A program made the position numbers and the translations under genes. A stretch of DNA of 64,000 bases from Sindora glabra. Lineage: Eukaryota > Streptophyta > Magnoliopsida > Fabales > Fabaceae. Shown here one piece after another: positions 12,700 to 25,600 of the stretch (position 1 is the stretch's first letter; each line of letters begins with the position of its first letter). The stretch lies in NCBI GenBank assembly GCA_020226215.1, contig CM035234.1, positions 16,272,713 through 16,336,712 on the forward strand, read 5' to 3'. Under the pieces are notes generated by a model. It had not been told where the DNA came from. It did no database searches and worked only from the letters and a program-made list of their open reading frames with translations.

Positions 12700-13400
12700 A
12701 ACTCTATATAGACAACATTTGTCATCTATATAAGCATCCTCGGTCATCTATATTATTTTTCAAATTTTAACATGCTAATTTTTGCCACTTTTGAAAATTT
12801 GAACTCTATACAAATGATAAGGGTCTATATAGATGACTTCTTGTTGTCTGTATAGAGTTTTTTTTATTTTTTTTGAATAAAATTTTTTAAAAATACCTAT
12901 ACAGATGACAATTGTTATCTGTATAGGTTAAAGCTATACAAACTACATGTATGATCTGTATAGAATTATGCTATACAGATTACAACGTCGTTTATATATC
13001 CCACAATGTCATTTATATAGGCCGAACTTATATAAACCATACATGTGGTCTGTATAGGTGGAGACTTATACAAATGACACTGTGGTCTATATATCCTAGT
13101 ATCGTTTGTATAGGCTGAGCCTATACAGACCACACATGTGGTCTGTATAGAGTTAGGCTATACAGACCACAATGTCATCTGTATAGGTCCTCTCAAATTT
13201 CTATTTTGGTGGATCTATACAGACGACTTTGTTGTCTGTATAGCCCTTATCTATACAGACAACATGTCTATACAGATGAAAAATATCATTTGTATAAGTT
13301 TTTAAATTTTTTTAAGAAAATAAAATTTTCAGAGGCCTATACAAACGACCGAAACTTTGTCATCTATATAAGTATTGTCTGTATATCCCCAAATTATTGT
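12700..13400. repeat. Right subterminal repeat array of the CACTA element
   Basis: Same TATACAGACNAC-like motif in both orientations as at the left end. The open frames here (12519-12725 and 13206-13412) are by-products of the repeats. Confidence 0.75.
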
Positions 13401-13404
13401 AGTG

Positions 13405-15960
13405 AAACTTGAATCCAAATCAATAAAAATACTAGTCAAAATTTTCCCAACCTTAAAATTTCAGTTTTCAATGCATCATTTCATATTCTTCAATTATGTT
13501 TTGGGGTAAATAAATTAGTAGATTATCCGTATTTAATTTGGTAGAGAAAGTCTCATCTTACACAATTTGACAATGGTACAATTTTGTCCATCTTAATTAA
13601 TAAATACTTTTAATAACAACTACAGTATAGTGGCATTTAATATTACTTTAAAATTTTATTTTTCATTATGAAATTTAAACTTATAGCCATGTGTATGTAC
13701 ATTAAGTGAATTATAACTCCTACTATTAAAAAAATCTTATAATATCAAATTTTTTCTATAACACTTTGTTAATAATTTATTTTTTTACATTTTAATCAAA
13801 AAATAACTTAATTGTTGTTAGGGAAATTGATAATAGCTGCCTCCGTGATTGATTTTATTTACTCTTTTTTATTTTAGCAAAAAAAAATGTTACTATTTTA
13901 TTTCAAAATAGGGTTGCTTGAATATTTTTCCTTAACTAGATATCAAAAAGTTCAAATTTGATCCCAAACTAAAATATTCTTTTTGTAGATTGAGATTAAT
14001 TAGTTTCTTTGGTTACTGCACTGAAGTTTTAGGAAAAAAATAGATATTTAAATCAGTTTCATATTTTCATATCTTTATATTGCCACATTAATGAAAAAAA
14101 TTTAAAACTTTCTTATTGTTGGCAAAAATAATTAATTACTATTATTTTTTAATTCATGGATAGTGTAAAATATTTTAAATTGATAGTGTATTAAATTTAG
14201 ACTCTATTTAAATTAGACAATTTTAAAATAAAACATAGATAATAAGATTGAGATTTTAGTGAAAGTTACTACACCAAAAGAATGTGAAAAATATAATTCA
14301 TGTGGGTTATATCAAATATTATGTAAATAGCCCTCTTAAAAAAATTAATAGTGTTAGACTAATGAGTAATATTATATATTTTTAAAAAGTTAGAAAGTAA
14401 GTTTATTTAAAATAAAATTAAAACTTTGTCTCTATTTATTTTTCAAAAGATAATTTCTAGGGTAAAATCTAATAATTTCCTTGTTATATAAATGAATGAA
14501 TACCATATATTTTTATATATTATGATTCAAAAAGTGATACTTAAAAGTATAGTGAAAAGTGGGAGTTGACTTCTACTAAACTCATTATATTACCTTTGGT
14601 GGAAGTTAGAAGGTTAAAAATTGTGATTTTACTATTAGAAGGTTCAAACTTGATATACATTCTTTAAATAACATATCTCACCATTGACTGGTCTATAATT
14701 AATAAGGGTGTGCAAAATTACATCAATCAACTTAAATAGACCAAATAGTTTCAATTTTGGTTAGTTAAAGTTGGTTTAAAAACATAAACCAATTAGTTTA
14801 AAAAATTTAATGATGTTGGTTTAAGTCAATTTGTTATGATTTGCACTTTATAACCCACATTAAAACAAAACCAATCAAAATATATTATATACACGTTGTA
14901 TTAAGTGTTATATATTTTCTTATTTCTAAATATACATAAATATCTTCAATGTTGTGTTTAACATTATGGTGAGCTCTAATGCAAAAGGATAAATTATTCA
15001 AAAAATTATAATTTGCATAAATATATTTAATGTTATGTGATTTGAATGAGTGATAATGATGATAATTGCATAAATACAATTGAACTAAGTATGGCAAAGA
15101 ATAAAAATATATAATTTATACTATGTATAGATATGAAAGGATATGAAATTGAAAAAGTGATATCCCAATTGAAATAAATTATTTTATATAAACCATTTCA
15201 AGCCAAATAATTTGTTTTACAATACAATTTAGCAATATGAAATAATCTCTTCAGTTTCAGTTTGAAATGAGTAGCAAAAATTTAAACCAAATTCAACTGA
15301 ACCAAATTATTGCACAATCCTAAGTAATCAAAATTGAAAGATTCAACTAAGACCAAGATAATTCTAAACTAGTTCTGGTTACTTGAGCGGGTCATGGATT
15401 TGGTTATGGAGCAATCATTAGAAAAATCTTCAAGTTCTATGCGAAGCTTTTCCCTTATGGATTTCCAGTCTTTTCTGCCTATTTTGTTGCTGGTGATTGA
15501 AGGTGTATTACAGAAAGAGAATCTCACAACCTCTACAACTCAGTTCTCTGAAAATCTTCTTTAATTACTGTTGCAATTCTGCCTTTCGATAAAATATAAT
15601 AAAACTAGGATACATCACATGTTTACACACTACATGGGAGATGGTTACAATTGATAGATCCCACATTCCATTATACAAAATATAACAACCCAAAATGAAA
15701 ACAAACACAATAGGAATTATACAAATTCAAACAAGATTTATATTTTAGCCATCGACGATAAAATTGTATTTACGCAGCAGCACATGAAACACTCTCACAC
15801 ATTTCATATTTTTTTCAAGTGCAATAGATAATATGTGTACTGTTGATGTAAATATAACTACAATATCAATGAATGCACTAAAATAATTGCCAACGCTACA
15901 CATAAGCTTGATTGATTTTGAAATAATTGCCAACACTACAATATCAACGATATAATTTTA
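13405..15960. repeat. Spacer block B, right part, and 3' flank of SDR copy 2
   Basis: Non-coding AT-rich DNA that matches 35244-37870 in spacer 2 nearly throughout. The part from about 15360 on is the duplicated 3' flank of the SDR gene. No gene seen. Confidence 0.65.
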
Positions 15961-16023
15961 ATTCCAATACCCTGAGGCCGAATCTTCTGGCTTTCTTGCC
16001 ATAAGTACAACTGTTTATAAACA

Positions 16024-18502
16024 TCAAAACGTTGTTACATCACCTCTAGAGAAGAACAGGCCAGATGGACCACCATTAGGTAGCAAAGCCACCTTCACAA
16101 CTCTTTCAGCTCCTTCATCAACAGTGAACATACCTATATTGAAGTTGAAATCTGATTTCACAAAGCCTGGGGCCACTGCATTAATGCAGAAAGATGGGTA
16201 TTTCTTGGCAAGAATCCTTGTGTAGCCATTTAATGCAGCTTTGGAGACTTGATATGCAGAGGACCAGCCCTTGGTTTCCAATGAGCCCTCTTTAAGATCG
16301 TTGAGAAATTGACTAAGAACCTCATCCAATTTTTCTTCTGTTAGGGTTTCAGGATTACTCAACACTCCTTTAGTCCATCCATTTGGCATAATCTGCATCA
16401 TCATCAGCAACAAATATTATGTTCTGTCTCGCAGTTATATTATACACGGCTCTTGCTCCAGTATGCCCTTGAAAGTTGCAAGTTCTAATGGAGGTTTAAC
16501 ACACAAAGCATAGCACTTGTAACTTTTTCATAAAAAATTGTAAATTTGTACGGAGATTGCATGTTTTCGTAACCCTCTTTACCAAGAACTGATGGTAATT
16601 TTCGTGCAATCAAACATAAATGTATAGTTTTTGAAAAAAAGTTACCTATTGATTATCCTGCTAAACCAGATAATAAAAAGTTAATTAGTATCACTTACCT
16701 CCAACTTCCCTCTTCCAGAAGAAACGTTAACAATTCTTGGTGAGTCTGACAACTCCAAAAGGGGAGTGAATGCTTCACACATTCTTTTGGTACCATAGTA
16801 GTTTGTTCTGAAACCTGCTTCTGCACTTTCATAATCTTGACTGTAAACTTCATTCCAATCAATATCAGTACTTTTTATCTGCAACAGTCAGTAATTAGAA
16901 GGGATCCAGTACTTTGTTTTCATATTGATATAGACACATCTAGGATCCAATTACGATTGGTCCTGCTCTATAGGATGGAATGGCTAGATCTTGTCAAAAT
17001 TTTTGAGGGAGGGAAAGAGAGTAGCATGCTTCGAAAGTTAGTTATGTGCTATTAATAGTACGCCTCATATGCGATATTGATGCTTCATCTTGGGGTCCTC
17101 CACAAGATAAAAATTAGCGAGAACCACCAAAATGAATGGTCAGGATTTGAAAATATTAATAGCACTATGTTCATTCAACTGTATACCCCAGAAGCTAGTA
17201 AGGCAAACAAAGCATCACGGCGGATGGTTGCCCCAACAATTCCTGCATTATTCACCTGCACACAATATTTCAAATTTAAATCATTCGCATAATTCATCTC
17301 AATAATTAATTTCAGATAAAAAGAAAGTTAGACCATGATTTTTAATTTCCTTCCATACTATAAGAAGATCTTAATAAAATCAAAATGTCAACTAACTCGA
17401 GAAGTAAAATTTATTTGAAAAAAAAAATTCTTTATACTCTCAACCCCTTCAGACCAAGTTCAGGCTTAGAGGAAAATATTTGACCCACAACTTTATACAT
17501 AAAGCTTTCGAAACTGTGGTTGTAGACAGCACTACATCCATGATTTTGCCGTAATTTTGCATTACAACAGTTAAATTTTTTCACAATTTTACCAATTGCA
17601 GCAGAACCACAATTATAACTGCAACTGTAATTTAGAATCATGCACAAAGCAAAATTCTTTCACATCTATTTTAGATGTGAACACGCAAACTCCCCTACAT
17701 GATAGTGGGTCACATATCGCGAGATTCGTGTCCCAGAATAAAAGGCATGGCAGTAGATCCACTTATCATAAAACACAGCACAAAACAGATGGACATTAAA
17801 ATTACTAAATTGCATTTCATAGTTTTTATTTGTAACTGAGTGTATGTCCATATTTACCAGAATTATGCCAAATTCACTTCAGTTGGTTATAATACATGAA
17901 AAGAACTAGTATGCATACCAAGATATCAAGTTTTCCAAACTTGATTTTAACGAAATTGGCAAGGGAATCAATGCTAGCTGGTTCAGCCACATCAAGCTGA
18001 TGGAAAAGCACTTCCCAGATACACCAAAATCCTTTATTTTGTCAACAGCTTCAAGACCCTTCTTCTCATCTCTGGCTGTTAATACCACTGCGATTCCGCT
18101 TGCAGCCAATTGCTTGCATATCTCAAAACCAATTCCTCTGTTTGCTCCTGTAACGACGGCATACCTGGAAAACCAACAAACTCATGAAATTTAAACGAGA
18201 CAAATATTTTCTTATGTGTTTCATATGATTAATTTTATATTATACAATCAACGCAACTAAACTATAATTATGATTTTATTTCAGGGGATAAAATTGTAGA
18301 AAATTGCTGAAAGATATGGCTGTTATAAAAGAAAAAAAAATACGAAATATCATATAATAGTAAAATTTAGCACAACACGAAATTATTGAAATTCTGAACT
18401 GCAGTTTAAATTCAAATTACAATGAATTGATAAGGTTTTGTGATACAACCAAAAAGGCATGATAGAATTGGAGGACACAATACCTTTTTGTTGTCGAATA
18501 TG
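16024..18502 (-). pseudogene. SDR copy 2, neomenthol dehydrogenase-like, 5' truncated and frameshifted
   Basis: Recognisable exons on the minus strand: 17919-18164, 17187-17255, 16699-16878 and 16024-16392, with GT..AG borders. It shows TGANRGIG, VNNAG (VNNAGIVGAT), NVSS and YQVSK. Two lesions are visible. First, exon 2 is 246 nt: a run of four C on the plus strand is three at 18014-18016, shifting the frame after GVSG. Second, only the last bases of exon 1 and its splice donor remain near 18484-18495. The expected MAEV start and TATA region are replaced by sequence related to 6478-6800. Neither ATG just upstream is in phase with exon 2. In the last exon, NAVAPG replaces NAVCPG of the other copies. 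Exons 3-5 are open. It is a pseudogene even if the indel is an assembly error. Confidence 0.9.
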
Positions 18503-18780
18503 GAATACTGCATGCATAATTCAATAAAAAGTTGTGTTGTGTATAATTAATTCATACATTGACAATATAAAAACTGCAATCTTATCAGTACAGTCCTATT
18601 TAATATTAATTTCAAAGCTTTTCTGTTTTAATAATTTGAACCTAAAATGTCGGGTAATGTATTAAATGGCTTGTTGATATGCTTGATGAAATTGGTTAAA
18701 AACCTATGATTCTGTGTCATAAATTGGACTACTACAAATTATCCTCTCGTTCTTTTTTATTTTAAATCATTTATCTTTTT
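18503..18780. repeat. Rearranged upstream region of SDR copy 2
   Basis: From the exon 1 remnant the sequence passes into a short piece like 6478-6498 (GTTGTC..A..TATGGAATAC) and then jumps to the equivalent of 6713 onward (TGCATGCATAATTC). The equivalent of 2790-6700 of spacer 1 is therefore missing, in at least two steps. Confidence 0.6.
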
Positions 18781-19863
18781 TATAAAAGCAAAAGAGTTTC
18801 TTATTATCCAAGTGATATGTTTCCAATACTTTTATGACATTTTATCCCTCTCTAAGTGATCGATTTATTATATAAACCATATATATATATATATGGGCAC
18901 TTCAAATTTAAAAGCGTAAAAAAGCAAGAAAGGAAAATAGAAGCCTTCTTAATTGTTGGTAATGTACTTGTTAAAAATTTAATAATTTATTAAAAATTCA
19001 TATCAATTGACAAGATGTTTTTACTTTCTCCATTTGCAATATATGGATATAAATCATCTTGACAACTAATCCCATAAAATTAACGTGTACACTAAAATTA
19101 ATATTATATTTCCAAACTTACTAATATGCTTGAGAATTTGTTTAGAAGCCTGTAATTTTTGTTATATGCTATAGAAGTACAAGTTGTTGTCTCATTTTCT
19201 GTATTTTATGTATCAATGTGATTTGAGATATTAGGGTAAATTAAGATTTAAAGGGAAATATTTTTTTAAAGAACACATAATTTTATATCAATTATTTTTT
19301 ATAATACTTAATTATCTTAATCATTGTTTATAAGATGATTCTTTTTCATCTGTTATTATTGTTAAGTGCTCATCTCTTGATTCTAAATATTTAGTTAGGA
19401 AAAGCTCAGTAGTAATCCCTGGTAAGTTCCCTGAAGTTGAATCCAAACTAACAAAATTTCAAGTAAAAATTTTCCAACCTTAAAATTTCCCTGCCCATGT
19501 GGCCTTAATACTAGTTTCAAATTCACCATTACGTAGACTACAATTATATTTTGAGTATTGGATTATCCGTATTTCATTTGGTAAAGAAAATTCCATCTTA
19601 TATAATTTGTCAATGGTGCGTTCTTTTAGTTATGATGCAGTGATATTATTTTAGGAATTTTACTCTCCATCGTGCCTAAGGTCTAAAGGTAGAACTATAT
19701 ATATAAATATATATATATGCATTAAATAAATTACAACTTCTACTATTAAAAAAATACTCTTAATATCAATTTTTTTCTATAACACTTTGTTAACAATCTA
19801 ATTTTTTGCATTTTAATCAATAAATAATTTCAATGTTCATTTAGGGAAATTGATAATAGCTAC
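18781..19863. repeat. Spacer block A (spacer 2), left of the large retrotransposon
   Basis: Matches 7000-8080 and 50400-51330. It ends at GCTAC (19859-19863), the left copy of the presumed target duplication. Confidence 0.6.
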
Positions 19864-22673
19864 TATTGACACTTAATTTTATCCAAAAAATAATATAAAA
19901 TAATAAACATTAAAAAAATAAAGTACATTAGAATTTTTTTAAAAATAAACATAATAAAATTAAAATAATTAAAATAATTTTGTGCATGATAATAATAAAA
20001 GATGAGGAGCTGCCAACATTTTTCATCTTTTCTACATTGCACCTCCTTCATACCTATCAACTGCATCTCATTCGGTTATACAATAAACAATCATGAACTC
20101 ATTGTTAGTTTAACTCCATCTTCACAATAAGATGAAACGATTTTGAACTATTTAAAGGAAGAAAATTTGTATGGTAGTACTAAGCATATGGCAATAGCCA
20201 ATATTGAACAATAGTAAGGTTTTGTTGAATTATTGGCCTATCGATAATGCTTAGGTAAAAATGTAAACCAAATGTAAGCTAAATGCAAAGGAAATTATTG
20301 ATGCTTCATCTATAAAAGTTAAGGCAAACTCATTTATAGGGGAGACGTGGGGAATTAAGGAAATTAAAGAAGCAGAACAAGATCAGAAAAATTCAAAATA
20401 GATGGAATTCAAAAAAGAAAAAGAGATTTCAAAAAAAAATTCAGGAAAGGAAGATAAAAAAATTTCAGAGATAAGCAGAAAAAAGAGGAAAGATATTCAA
20501 AAATTCAAGAAGAGAAGGGGCAAGCAAATAAAAAATTAATGATGAAAACAGATAAAAGAAAAGAGAAATAGTTAAAGAAGAAGAAGAATAAAAAAACAAA
20601 AAATATAAAGATTGGAAGGAAGAAGAAGAAGAAGAAGAAATAGGTCAAAGTTACAAATGAGAAAGAATAAGAGGAAGTAATTTGATGGACATAAGAAGAA
20701 GGGAAGTGAAAAAAAAAAAGTAAGCAAATGGGTAGCAATCATGAGAAGGAGAGAGAAGACGCCTTTTTTTTTTGAAAAAAGGATGGGATGCGATGGCACT
20801 CAAACTATGACCATCCTATCACCCTTCTTACTTTATTTTTATTTTTATTTTATTTTATTTTAGTTTTTTATTTTATTTTTACTTTATTTTGAATTTAACA
20901 TTTTATTTGTTAGACATGTGACATTAAAATAATTAAAATTTTAAGTAATTTTGCAATTACTTTGATGGAATAAATTAAAATAATTTAAAATTTTAAGTTA
21001 TTTTAATATTTTTGAAAAGAGAGATATTTTAAAAATTAAATTAGATGAGCCTGTTAAATTAAAAAAATTCAATATTATTACTCATAAAAATTATCTCGCA
21101 TGTATCATTTTTTATATATAATGTGTTTTAATGCATTTCATTTTATGGAATTTACATGTATATTCATAATTTGTATGGTATTTTTATTTATTTTTCCTTT
21201 TAATATGTTATTATAAAAATAAAAAATAAAAAAGGGAAAAAAGGAGGTTATCTTTTCTAGAGTGAAAGATGATAGATGGGATGGCATTGAATGTCCTATC
21301 TCACTTCTTTTTATTTTAAATTTTTATTTATTTTTATCTTATCTCTTTAAAAATATTTCAATATTTTATTTAGTATAAAAATAATTACTAAAAAATAAAA
21401 AAAATTAATTTTTTCATTAAGTAATGGGATGGGATGGCACCATCACTATGTTGTCCCACCCATTTGACATTTCTAGTGTTAATCAACATGTGTGAGTATG
21501 CGTGCGTTTGTGTACGTGTGTGTTTTAACTCTTTTTTATATCATATTGTATGCTTTACTCACTTTATTTTATATGGTGTTAATTAAATCCACTAAATAAA
21601 AAACTATTTTGCTAATAAATTTATTATCATTAAAATTTTTAAAACATTTTTATTGATCCTTTTTTTACTTTTATAAAATTTTTATAATTTAAAATTTTAT
21701 GATAATGGAATAGTATTAAAATTAATTGCAAGTGCAATAAGTATGATTTTAATTTTTCTTGAGTAATTTTTATTCAAATTTGACAATAAAGCTAAACAAA
21801 TTTAATATTTTAAAAATTATAAATTAATATTAAAATTATAATTTCAATTTTCTTGAGCAATTCTATTTTTAGATTTGGCCATAAAATTGATAAATTTGAT
21901 ACTTTAAAATTATGGAATAATATTGAAGTTATAATTCCAATTTATCTAAATAAATTCTTTAATCAATTTGACTGTGTAGTTAAACAAATTTGATACTCTA
22001 AATTAAACATGATTGAAGTGATACTTTTTAAATAAATAAGATTACTTAAAACAAATTTTCTTTACATTAAAAGTTATATAATGATCATTTTAATAAAAAT
22101 CTTTCAAAAATAACGAAATGAAAATCTTCAAAATAATAAAATAAAAATTTTCTAGAATGATAAAATGAAAATCTTTCAAAAATAACAAAATGAAAAAGTC
22201 TTTCAAAAACAATAAATTTGTACCTATGATGTATTGAAGTTAAGTAATTCAATTGCAAGTGTAGTTATAATGATACTTAATATTATTAAAGCATTTTCTT
22301 TTGTACAAATCCTACCTTGAAGTTAGACAAGTTTGATAACCAAATCAACCGACTTATTAAAATTAAAATTATATTTTTATAAATATATATATAATATAAT
22401 AAAGACCATTGTAATTCAATTCAAAAAATAGAATTAGAATAAATATGCAACCATTCTATGAATGGATGTTGTAGGGTGCTGATAACTTCTCTACATGTAA
22501 CCAACTCTTGAATCTGAACTCTAAAATGCAAACCTATTTTAGTGTTCCAATCACACTATAAAAAATGATTGGTAACAACTCTATTTTCTTTTTATTCCTA
22601 CTCAGCAACGTTTCCAATGAGGCATGAAATTAGCTCACCACCTATAAATTTTGCTGCAGGACACATCACAATA
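19864..22673 (+). repeat. Left LTR of the Tat/Ogre-like element
   Basis: About 2.81 kb, paired with 30529-33301. It begins TATTGACACTTAATTTTAT where the right LTR begins TGTTAAAACCTAATTTTAT. It includes a GA-rich stretch (about 20390-20770) and a TG-rich stretch near 21491-21530. The Phe/Ser-rich minus-strand frames at 20505-20799 are shadows of the GA tract. Confidence 0.8.
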
Positions 22674-22674
22674 G

Positions 22675-22694
22675 CTTAGCAACTTCACTAAGGA
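22675..22694 (+). other. Primer binding site of the Tat/Ogre-like element
   Basis: The 20-nt TTAGCAACTTCACTAAGGAC differs from the usual Tat/Ogre site mainly by G-to-A changes. It fixes the element's orientation as plus. Confidence 0.6.
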
Positions 22695-25600
22695 CAAATC
22701 GAGGTTAAGCCATTACATTTCTTCTTTTTCTATCTTAGCTTTGAATTTCTTAGTCCATTTTAGTTTTATATTTTCCTTACATGTGTATTTTTCTCGTTTG
22801 TTGCATTATGGTTATCTTCATTTACTTCATGATAAATTAGTCATGTGAAGATTTTGGAATGGTTAATGTTCCCTCTCACACACTATACATTGCACATCTT
22901 ATACACATATCACGAGCCTTCTACCTAAGCTTTAGATTACCTTGTAGGATTAGCTAAGGGACAAAGTAGCGATGCCTTCCTAAGACTGCCAATCTCTACA
23001 TAAGCTAATGAAATATACCTACTCAAATCAAACCCTTTTCGTTTGTAGCCCGTCAAATGTGAGAACTAAGGACTTTACTAGCCTATGATGGTGACAATAA
23101 AAACAATTTGGAGAAGTTTCATCAATTAGGTGTCATATAACCTAAACCAGGCACAAATTAGATTAAACTTAAAATTGCCCTATTTAAGAGAAGTCTATCC
23201 TATGAAAGGAAATTTCAAGCCTAGGAAAAATCCCTATAGAACACATGGTGGAACTCTTCTATGACTAATCTTTTATCTAAGTCATGCAAGTTTACCTAAA
23301 AATAATAATTAAGTCATATGTTTTATCTAAGGGCTTATCCCATGTTTTATTTTTGCTAGATTGAACATGATTGTTATTTTGATTCTTTGGCATCTTGCAT
23401 TTATTATTTCATTATATGTAGATATCACTAAAAGTCATTTATATCATTTGAATCCATTGACCATTGATTATGAGTTTCAAAGACCAATACTACATATTAA
23501 AAAAATTAATTGAAGCATATGATCATGAGTGGTTGAAAATAAGCCACGAAGTCATTTTTTTAAGTGGAATGAACCACTTTTAGCAATATCATTTTCTTAT
23601 AAGTATTCATGCATTCATCGATTAAAATAACTCATCTCAAAACAAAAACCTTACTTCCATATCATCCATATCATACTCGCTCCTAAGCAAGGATCATAAA
23701 AGATATGGAGGAAGCTCTCATAAATCTCAAAATCGGGTTCCTTACTCTTCCCTAATATTTGCTTAGAAAATCTACAGATGCCAACTTGAAAGAATAAAAG
23801 TGTCTGAGCCTTCTTAAGGATGTATGTTATATCATTGAAGTTAAGGTACGTCTTGTAAATGATTGTCAAGATTTGTTTGTTAAATATATGTTAGGAATGG
23901 GAAGAGGTATGCTAAAAAGCGATGGGCCAAAAGAATAGGAGTTTTCCATAAATGTGTAAGGTAGTAATACATGCTACAAAAGCACCAGAATGATTTCCCA
24001 AAATCAAGAAGACAATTTAGTTGATAAAGAATAGACTAGGAAAAGAGTTATTGAATGATATCCTTCAGACTTTTGAAATGCATCCTAGTGAACAAGTTCA
24101 TAGTGTTCTTCTTGATTTAATTAATCTATTTAACAAGGAAAATAAGCATTTTAGTATTGAGAATTGTCGTTAAGAGACCCTGTATGCCAATTTACAAGAA
24201 AACTAGATAAGAAGTAAATCCCCAATTCATAAAAGGTGTTTAAGCTATTATTAATGTAAAACCAAAGGAAAATGTAAGCCAAAATCATAACTATTGTTCA
24301 TGCCATATCTTTCCTTTATAACTTTTCAATCACTTTTTGGCTTTTCTACATAATTGTATTCACATTTTCCATGGAATTACTACACCTGACATTTACTTTT
24401 GAATTTTTCCTCTTCAAATTTTAAATTTTCTAATAATAATTAATTTGCATGATCTTTTTGACTTTTTCTATACACTTTTCCACCATTTTTTAAAATAGTT
24501 ACGCCTAACTCTTTAAATTCAAACTTCTTTGATAATAGCTGATTTTTGCTATGTAAATATCAATATTCACACTTGTCAATGCATGTATAGCTCATCCTAA
24601 GGTAGAAGAAAAGGTGGAAGGACCATCGCTATGCGAATTTAAATCAATTTGTGTCCTTAGTGGATTCAATTTTGGGAAGGATGATGAGTTTGTAAAAGTA
24701 GCAAATAGGTTTAGTAAGGTGTTAATTACAAAAAAATATCAACTATTTATAGGGAAGAAATCCAAGGTTAAAAGGGATCTATAGAAGCAACTACATTTAT
24801 TAGGGGAAACAAAGTCTTGAGTATCACTTTTAAGAATTTGGATGACAAAATCACCACTAACTATGCTTTGGGTACTGAGTTAAAGGTTTCAAGCTTGTAT
24901 GAATATTTTGGATATATGCTTCAAAATGCAGAAGCCTTTATCACATTACTTAGTAGTTTAAAAACATTAGAAGGAATTTCTAGTATTGTATATTAGGCTA
25001 AACTAAACTTTCACAAAAAGTTATTAGGATTGTTAAATATTAATGGTTTTTATGATGATTTATTATCTTCTTTAGATTAAGCTGTGGAATAAGGATTCAT
25101 TTTCCAAGTGACTCATTGCACTATAATATCCCACCTCAACTGCTAATTATTCAATTGACCAATTGCAAAGCTGTGTACCTAAACCTAGTTCATTAATGAA
25201 ATAAGTTAGATTGGTAAACTTAAGATAGTAGTAAGAAGTCTGAACTAAATATAGCTCTTCGATTGTAGCTTTTTTAACTCTTATGATTTTACTTCCTAAC
25301 TTTTTAATTTCTATTTTATCATTGTGTTTTTATTTTTATTTTCTATGTCTTTCCTCATCTATAAAGACATTAGGGGCATTGTCTAAATTAGATTGGAAAA
25401 GAGGATAATAAAAAAATTATTAGTAAAACTATCAGTTTCTTTATATGTAAAGGATAGCTAAGTAAAGAGTTATTCTTAGCTTTTGATATGCATCCTATTA
25501 GTAATAGGCTTTTTTCTTTATGGTTTATCCTTATTTACAAAAATTATTAGTAAAATTATCAATTTCTTTGTATGTAAAGGATGACTGAGTAAAAAATTAT

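Larger units (their letters stand above)
10497..13404. mobile_element. CACTA (En/Spm-type) DNA transposon, non-autonomous
   Basis: The left end is CACTACAAAAAAAGG and the right end closes with TTATTGTAGTG, giving CACTA terminal inverted repeats. More than 20 copies of a CTATACAGATGACA-like motif in both orientations crowd the first 380 bp and last 700 bp, as the subterminal repeats of this superfamily do. Flanking trinucleotides are CAA (10494-10496) and AAA (13405-13407). The empty site in spacer 2 (near 35243) has GAA, which fits a decayed 3-bp target duplication. The interior (about 10880-12700) is extremely AT-rich with TATAATATTATA-type repeats and no transposase, so the element must have been moved by another copy's enzyme. 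Confidence 0.85.

Noticed and set aside
20505..20799. Phe/Ser/Leu-rich minus-strand open frames (also at 31147-31451)
   Set aside because: They are translations of the GA-rich tract in each LTR of the large retrotransposon. Low complexity, no start context or family resemblance.
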